DNA from: Podospora pseudocomata
Lineage: Eukaryota > Ascomycota > Sordariomycetes > Sordariales > Podosporaceae
Direction of reading: 5' to 3'
Length of the DNA: 64,000 bases
Assembly: GCF_035222375.1 (NCBI RefSeq)
Contig: NC_085889.1
Span: 3,534,001 to 3,598,000 of the forward strand
Below, piece by piece: positions 57,311 to 64,000 of this stretch (within the stretch, counting starts at the first letter, position 1; each line of letters starts with the position of its first letter). The notes under the pieces were generated by a model. The model saw only the letters and a program-made list of their open reading frames with translations, did not search any database and had not been told where the DNA came from. The translations under genes and the position numbers were made by a program.

Positions 57311-58765
57311 ATGGGGCGGTCGGGGTATGTCAACGATCTACATCTAATGCCAATCTGAAAAGCAAATAAATGCTGATGTTCTACTAGTTATGACACGACC
57401 AACCTGGGGCCGTTCGGCGTCCCTAGCTCTTCGGCCCCCCCCCTACCTCCTCCTGTATGTTTTCACCAAGTCCCGGTTTTGCCTACTCGCGAGCGAACAT
57501 TATCCAGGCAATTGGGAGTATACCATTTTTTTTCCGTTCACGTTTGCTAACAATCTTTTTCCACAGCCTCGCGGAGGATCTGGGGTGGGTGACGGTCCCG
57601 GTGGCGGCGGCCGGAAGCGTGCGGCCCCCGGTCAGGGGGGGTCCAGGAAGAGGGCCAAGAAGGCCGTAAGTACATTTTTTCTTTTTTTTTCTTGGTGTGC
57701 AGATTCCTTTTTTGCTTTTGGGCAGCCAGTTGGCTTAGTGGCCTTGCTGGAGTTGAGTCGTTGACTTGCTTTCTTGTCGAATTGAGGGGGATGCTTGTGT
57801 ACGTCCGAGATGGACGGAACATGTCTGGTTCTATCTTGGGGCTTGGTGGCGTCAGTCTGAGGACTGTCACTTCCTCCCGTTTATTTTGGATCGGTCGAGT
57901 TGACTTGCGGCTGTTTTTGACGGTTGCATTGTCTGGGTGACTGGTCTCGGACGTCGAGGGATTGTATATGTCTTTGGACTGCTCTGCTTTTCTTTGCAGT
58001 TGTTTCCAACTCTTCTTTATCTGGCTTTAGACTGTCATTAGTTTTGGCTCGGCTTGCTTCAGACATTCGACTACTCGGACTTTTCTGTCTCATCAACACT
58101 TGCCTTGTTTATCCTGCCCATTTGAGTCCTCGCGTCCCGCCACACCACCACTCCATCGCTCCAGCAGAGATGCTGGTATCCCGCTTCTCGAGACTCTCAT
58201 CATCGATACAATGCCAGCAGGACCACCTACAACAACAGCAGCGTTCGCAAGAGACCTCTCAAGGCGTCTGAACACAACCATAACACTGGGCTTCTCTTCT
58301 CCTTCGGGAGTATTACTGATGGTGTGGTGAAGGAATGGTAGTCAATATGTTGTCGAGGTTGAATTTGACAGTGCCGAAAGCTTCGGCCAACCTTCTTTGC
58401 TCTGTTACTTATTCTTCCCAGAATAAAACGCCAAGGCATATCTTGCTACCTTGAACACAAAGCTAACATCACTCTCTCCTTCCCAGAAAAAAAACAACGC
58501 TGGCGAAGAGGAGGAGGAAGAGGAGGAGGAGGAGAACCCCGCGGTGGCGGCGGTGGGCGGTGGTGGTGGAGAGGCCGGTGCTGGTGCTGGTGGTGCTGGC
58601 AACGGCGAAAGGAGCGGCGGCTTCGCGGCTGCTGCCCCTGAGCCCGAGCCTGCTCAAGAGCAAGCTTTTGGTGGCTGTGGTGAGGGTGGAGGTGAGGAGA
58701 TGACGGAGGAGGAGATGGCGGCGGTGATGGAGGCGTGGCGGAGGGAGAATGGGTTGCAGGAGTGA
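57311..58765 (+). CDS. Small Gly/Glu-rich, probably nuclear protein
   Basis: Four coding exons, 57311-57324, 57388-57454, 57567-57665 and 58487-58765, give 152 residues. All four joins agree in phase and use good sites (GTATGT, GTATGT, GTAAGT donors). The protein runs MGRSGYDTTNLGPFG, a Pro-rich stretch, a Gly/Arg/Lys-rich part with GRKRAAPGQ and SRKRAKKAKK (a likely nuclear localisation signal), then ten Glu in a row, a Gly/Ala-rich spacer and an acidic amphipathic end (EEMTEEEMAAVMEAWRRENG). I do not recognise the family. The last intron is 821 bp, far longer than any other coding intron here. The 14-nt first exon is inferred from frame and splice sites. The composition suggests a chromatin or RNA-linked disordered protein. 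Confidence 0.62.
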
Positions 58766-60735
58766 GCTCCTTGCTTGCTTGCTTACTGGCTGGGTGTGAG
58801 CCTCTCCTGGGATTGTGGTGGTGGTCCTTTTTTGTCTCCCTGCTGGGTCTTGGGCCTGGCGTTTTCTCTGCTGTGTGGCTGGCTGGCTGGTGTTTTTTGT
58901 TTCTTAAAAAAAAAAGGAACGATAGGGCTGGGAAGGGATCTGGGAGGCGCTGGGGCGCTGGGTTTGGCTGGGGTCTAGTTTGGGGCTCTGTGTTGGCTTG
59001 GGCTTTTTCCTCTGGTATTCTCGGTTCTGGTGTTTTCTGTGGGGAAATTCTCTCTGGTCTGGGTTATTTGGGCGGGGGAGTGGCTTTTGTGATACAGTTT
59101 TTGTTCTGGCCTGAGAGAAAAAAGTGAATAAACCAGGAGGGGGGGTGGGGGGGTGGGGGGGTTCGTCTTGAGTTATGGTGTTATCTTTCTTGTGAAATGT
59201 GTGATAATACGTGTGATTATGTTTTGATGTTCTGTTCCTTGCTATGTCGATTTTTTTTTTTTTTATTTCTTTTGGGTGGGGGGGGGGCCCGTTTGTGAGC
59301 GCTGCTGAACTTCAACGTCTCCCAAACATAGGAAATGGCCAGGATGACCATATTAACACGCCTCAAGGCATTGCGAAGAGTGGCGCCCCTTTTTGGTTTT
59401 CGAGTATTTCCATCGAGAGGTTTTAGGAACACTTTGGTCCCCATATCAACCTAAGAAGACTCGGCCCTCTCAAAGAGCTGGCTCCTAACACTGGGAAACC
59501 TGTCTGCCAGTTCTCATTGCGGTTACTGTATAGCTTGTTGGGCGCTTGTGGACGTATAAGCGCGGTCTTGAAGTTGTTGCTTCCATGGTCAAGTAGTTTG
59601 GTGGTCGTTTACAAACATGAAAGAAAATCTGTTCCCGAGTTATTCCTTCACGAGTGTTGTATCCTCTTCCACATTCTGTCGAGGCTGGAATTCTGGACGC
59701 CCCTTGAGCGAGATACATGTTGAAGTGACGACGTGCTCGGAAGGCTAGAGTAGAGTACCTCAGCTCTGTCAAAAGTCACACAACCACATCACATCACAAG
59801 CCCCATAACCAACGTTTTACACAACATTTTGTCATTTTATTACTCCAACACCCCACCCTTCAGCAAAGTCAGAGTCTTTTTGCTAAAAATACATGGGCTC
59901 TGAGCTTTTTTCATTTTTTTTTGTCTTATCTTCTTATTTCATAATTGTATCTCAGCCCCCCAACGACACAATTAAACCCAGACACTGAAGCAACAACCTG
60001 CCCTGGTCTCCATCTCTCTGACAAGAGGTACATCACACCACCGTAGACCTCTCTAAGAAAACAATAAAAGCCAGAGAAATACACCCTCACCCCACCTCCA
60101 GAAACCCCCAACCCCCCAACTCCTCATCCCCTGTGTCGTATGCTTCATGTGTTGGGTATCAAAATCATCCCACCATGCACAATTCGTAAACCGTATATGT
60201 CGTTGGATGTAAATCTCCTTCCTCGGGAGGGAGCAGCCTTCGGCTCTCAACCTGCACCAGTGCCCCAATCCGCAACGCCATTTCATCCGCATCCCAAACT
60301 CCGCGACACCGTCGCTTGCCCCTTGCTGTTGTTGTTATCTCTCTTGGAGTGTGCGTGACCATGATCGCGGGTGACCCTCCGAAGGTGTCTGAAACCCCTC
60401 AGTCCTGTCCTATCAACCACCATCCTCACCCCTCTACCATTAAGTAGTACCAATACGTTGAAAAGAATCCCTTTGCCAAAATGCAGACCTGTTCCAAAAC
60501 CTCACCCAATCCCTTGTTTATTCTTTTGCCCTTTTCCCATGTTTTTTTCGCCTCGTTTATCATGTGTATCCCAATCGCAAACAAAAATACCACATCAAGC
60601 GGCAAAAAGAAAAAGCCAACTAACATGAGTAAAAAAAAACTCGGGATAACCTCACCCTATTGGCAAAATTGACGAAAAAAACAAATTCGATCGCGTACAA
60701 ATACAAATTTGAACAGAACACTCGACTCAGCTGCA
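58766..60735. other. Intergenic region with G-quadruplex-prone tract
   Basis: 3' region of the 152-residue gene and 3' region of the convergent 401-residue gene. Apart from the G-rich tract at 59139-59161 and T/A homopolymers (for example 59250-59262), no gene or RNA is recognised. Confidence 0.5.
59139..59161 (+). repeat. G7-T-G7-T-G7 tract
   Basis: Three runs of seven G separated by single T, directly visible; enough G for an intramolecular quadruplex. It lies about 370 bp past the stop codon of the upstream gene, so it could sit in or near its 3' end. Confidence 0.85.
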
Positions 60736-62002
60736 TCACGCTTGGCGTTCCCAGCCTTGGGATCCTTGGGAAGCAGTACCGACGTCCTCAAACTCGGAAG
60801 GATTGAGAAGATCGTCCCAGTTGTCCACCGAAGCAACGGGCGATGTATCAGAAGCGACAAATGTCTCCTTGTTTGGTCCGTCACCGGCGATGTGTGACTG
60901 CTCCCGAAAGTCATATCCGGTGACGAAATCCGTATAATCGGAGCCCATGTCATCAAAACTCATGTTGGCAAAGTAGGCCGTAGGAGAACCATGAAGCTCA
61001 GGATCGATTGCCTGGGCCAAGGTGTCGGGACTGCTGTTGGGCGCGGCAGTCATAAAGTTCTGGAACGACAACTCCTGCGACAGCATAGGTGAGTTGGATG
61101 CGCTGAAGTGACCAAACGAGTTGTGCCTCGAGGCAGAGGCCATGATCTCGGCGGCGCTGCTGTCGATTTCACTCTCGGGTGAGGTAGGGTTGCTCGACGT
61201 ACCCATCGAGACCGGTGAGACCGATGCAGCTGGCTCCCGGCTGGTTGCTGACGAGTTTGATGCTGGGCTGATTGAGCGACGGGTGCGCCGCTGCCGAGGA
61301 GTGTACTCATGCGGCCCATACGGGTACTGCATGTTGTCGAGTCCGAAGCTCTGCTGTGAAGCAAAGGACGGAGACTGCGAGAGTGGCTTGGACACACCCG
61401 AGTAAACGGGCATCTGAAGCTGCATTGGCATAGAAGACATGTGTGACGGTGGATACGGCGAGTATGCTGGCGTGAACTGAGCTGGGTATGCCTGGACCCG
61501 GGGCATTACACTCCCAAAGACTTGGTTGAATTGTTCGTCGACTTCCTGATAGCGGGCTCGAGTTTGGTAGTCCATTGTATGTTCGGCCAGACGGTGTCTT
61601 GGCAGGTCATCAATCTCGTCATACCACAGTCCTTTCTCGACATTTTCTTTGGTGATTTTGAAGCGCTTGCCAGTGCGCTGAAAGTGAACCTCGGATGCTT
61701 GGTGTGCGGATTTGAGGCGGTCCTCGAGACTTCGGTCCATGCGACGAGAAGCAGCCACATAGGCTCTTTCCTTGTTCTCCAAGTTGGACTTGACAGACTT
61801 GTCCATGGTTGTGTCGCTCTTGGCTGGCTGAGATGTTGAGGAGGTTCGTCTCTTGTGGGAAACGGTTGGCTTTTGCTGAGGAAGCTGTTAGCCATTGCAA
61901 AAAGCGTCGGCAAGCGTGGAGTCACTTGTGACTTACCTCTCTGACGGCTGTGTTGTCCTGCGGCGTCTCGGACGGTCGTGTTGATGGTGCACGTTTACCC
62001 AT
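60736..62002 (-). CDS. Conserved-looking protein of unknown function
   Basis: Two exons, 62002-61937 and 61875-60736, with a 61-bp intron (donor GTAAGT, branch GCTAAC, acceptor CTCAG), give 401 residues. Residues about 50-120 look folded and helical: KERAYVAASRRMDRSLEDRL, KSAHQASEVHFQRTGKRFKI and GLWYDEIDDLPRH. I recall similar AYVAASRR...DRSLE...RTGK...DDLP segments in uncharacterised fungal proteins. The remaining 280 residues are Ser/Pro/Gln/Met-rich and disordered, with an RRTRRSISPAS basic patch and acidic Asp/Glu-containing blocks near the end. That layout resembles a regulator with a transactivation tail, but no DNA-binding domain is recognised. The start ATG is followed by a basic MGKRAPSTRP. 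Confidence 0.82.
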
Positions 62003-64000
62003 GAGGACGGCTGTTGATGGTGCACGGATCACGGATCACAGTTTTGCAGGATGGGTGTCAAGGACAGCCGGGCGAAGAGAGAGAGTTTCGATTTGATAGT
62101 AGTGGTTGATGGGCTCTTATGTTTAAACTCGAGAGAATTTGGAAAAGCCAAGAGACGAGAGTGGAAGAATATAAAAGGAGACAGAGTTTGGCTAGCCAGA
62201 GGAAACTAGTGGAAGTCGCGGGTGTTACGAACACCGAGCCAGAGAACTGGAGCCATGCTACTGCTTTGGAGGTGGGAAGTGGCGGTGCCTTTCGGGCGCT
62301 TCGCTGTCAACGAAACTCTGTTTGTTTCTTCGATCGATTGTTGAAGCTTCGATCTCCGATCTATGGCTGGTACCTTTTGGGCGCGACGTTAGCGACCGAG
62401 GTACCTCTTGGGTGGTCCGCCAACCCCGCTTTTTCTTCTCGTGTACACTGCGTCAACAGGACTGGATGAGCCCCCAACAAAAGCCGGACATGGTCGAGAT
62501 GTGGCAGGGTCTCCAAACTCTAGAATAGCAGGCCCTCCGCTCAGGGGAAGACTCCTCGTGTCTGAGGGGACTCGATCCGAGACAGAGCCCGTCTACACCG
62601 GCCCCGTCGTACTACGCATCCATCGATGCTTCCAGCATGGTAGCATCAACATGTGACCTGAGCGATCTCCCAACTAAATCACATTCAAGAGTCGATCCCA
62701 AAACCTGACAATTGATGAAGATGAACCAGTGGCTCTGTCTACATCCTGCGAGTTGCAGAACAAAAAAACTACGTCAGTTCATCAGATGAATGAACGTAGC
62801 ATCGCAGTCTCTCTCGGCCGCCGGTAGCTCTCTCTGATAAATGTTGCCCGGGCAGGTGTTTGCAACCAATTGCTCTTGGCAGACATGGGCGGAAGTTTTC
62901 GTCCGGCCATAGGTGAACAACGGCTGGTACCTCACCTGTTAACAGTTGGCGCAACCAATCAAGGCACGGCAGTTGCTGTGAAGTGCCCCTCCATGCCGTT
63001 GGTTTCCTGGATCTGTGACATGCGGTGCCCAGACAGCGAGACAGCCCAGCAAGATTCCTGCCACGCATCAGGCTCCTGGCTCCATCGTTCTCTCAAAAAT
63101 CCACGTGCGACCACAGTGTGAGCGTTTGGGCTAGGATCTGCAATCGTGGCTGGCAGGATGAAGCTTCCAAGAGCTGGGAGCTCATTCGATCAAAGTGAGG
63201 GGAAATTGTTAGCACGACATGCGATTGTCCCGCTTCCATCAAATTCCATCTTCCAAGGGATGGCATTTGGGCTTGGCACGTCAGTGCTTCACTCTGCGCT
63301 AGCCTCTTTGGTCGCCTCTTTCTCTGCCACTAGCTTGACGTCATGATGATGTTTCTTTGGAGCAATCTCTCAAGGCGAACTCCATATTGCGACCACCGGG
63401 CATAGCGCCTGTATCGACCTATTCCCACTCGCCCCATTCGTGACTTGTAGGGGATTTTCCATCCATTGCAAAGCACCAGTTACGCTCTCGCTCTCGCTCT
63501 CGCTCTTGGTTTCCCCTTCCGCTTCCGGTCGCAATTGGCAAGCAGATGTGTGCAGTTGTGCCTGGCGTCGGGCAGGTCTGGCGTGCTGGCCCATGTAGAC
63601 CCGCCTGTCCGGATCCGGGATGGGGTGCTTCATGATTGAATGGAAAATGGCAATTCTTCTCGAGCCCCGCAAACCTCCTCGGACCACCACCCGGCCTTCC
63701 GCTGCTTGTGATTCGTCAATTGTTTCTCGGAATACGTTGGGAGAACGACATGGGATGACGGGAAATATTGTTAGCGACCTTGGCATCCTCGGCCGGCGGA
63801 TGCAAGTGATGCAGGTCTGAATTGATGTCTTAATGATGACCGGCTCTCCACTTGGGGTGATCCCCCTCCCGTCCACGTCTATCAATCAAGATCTGGAGCG
63901 ACGGGGATACGGTGTGTTATCGTTGATCCAGCAAACTCTGACTGCCGTCAAGCCCAGGTGGGATGATCTTGGAAATACGTCACAAAGTCCCATCCGACTG
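62003..64000. other. Right-end region, no gene recognised
   Basis: Upstream region of the 401-residue gene and beyond. Open frames up to 171 codons lack ATG starts in good context and domain support. A GCTCTC repeat is visible at about 63484-63506. A gene continuing to the right of the window cannot be excluded. Confidence 0.45.

Noticed and set aside
56606-57358. 250-codon open frame in the leader of the 152-residue gene
   Set aside because: It has no ATG until the last few codons (the true start at 57311), runs through homopolymer tracts and is better explained as leader plus leader intron.
1-64000. Retroelements, DNA transposons, CRISPR arrays, secondary-metabolite cluster
   Set aside because: No reverse transcriptase, integrase or transposase motifs, no terminal repeats, no regular spaced repeats and no PKS/NRPS/terpene genes were seen.

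Overview
The window reads as nuclear DNA of a filamentous ascomycete, most likely a sordariomycete. The evidence is many short introns (mostly 47-160 bp) with GTAAGT/GTATGT donors, CTAAC/CTGAC branch sites and CAG/TAG acceptors. There is also a lone dispersed 5S rRNA gene, a Zn2Cys6 regulator, a fungal NACHT-ankyrin NLR, a fungal CP2-type factor, and housekeeping proteins with clear yeast counterparts. I rebuilt splice structures by hand, and each spliced CDS given below is an exact multiple of three. Gene names rest on motif recognition, not on database searches.

Layout. 0.8-6.1 kb: a tiny secreted protein, a four-helix membrane protein and a five-exon Zn2Cys6 transcription factor with adjacent poly-Gln and poly-Glu tracts. 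6.3-11.4 kb: a dispersed 5S rRNA gene, a 21-bp minisatellite, and an apparently intact six-exon NLR whose P-loop lies on a 25-nt exon followed by a GC-AG intron. 11.8-16.3 kb: LCCL-domain membrane protein, mitochondrial Mam33/p32, and a small Cys-rich protein. 18.8-30.1 kb: a housekeeping block with Tma16 and Exo1 (divergent), Rrp14/SURF6, Vps74/GOLPH3 and an oxysterol-binding protein.

30.1-41.0 kb is an almost gene-free stretch of about 10.8 kb with microsatellites and degenerate sequence, lying in front of a CP2/Grainyhead-like transcription factor (41.0-43.6 kb). A second gap of about 5 kb follows, with one speculative small gene. 48.7-55.8 kb: a membrane-anchored alpha/beta-hydrolase-like protein divergent from Nop9, then a HAD-family dehalogenase convergent with a charged coiled-coil protein. 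56.5-62.0 kb: a small nuclear-looking protein with two introns over 600 bp, and a conserved-looking protein of unknown function. The last 2 kb hold nothing I recognise.

Functional threads. Ribosome biogenesis is represented by Tma16, Rrp14 and Nop9, and two of these carry TTAGGG-type elements close upstream. Golgi/lipid traffic is represented by Vps74 and the OSBP homologue, DNA repair by Exo1 (with two ACGCGT boxes upstream), and self/non-self surveillance by the NLR. I saw no tRNA, CRISPR array, rDNA unit or recognisable transposon. The most unusual items are the GC-AG intron in the NLR P-loop, the membrane hydrolase, the long gap before the CP2 factor, and the long-intron small gene.
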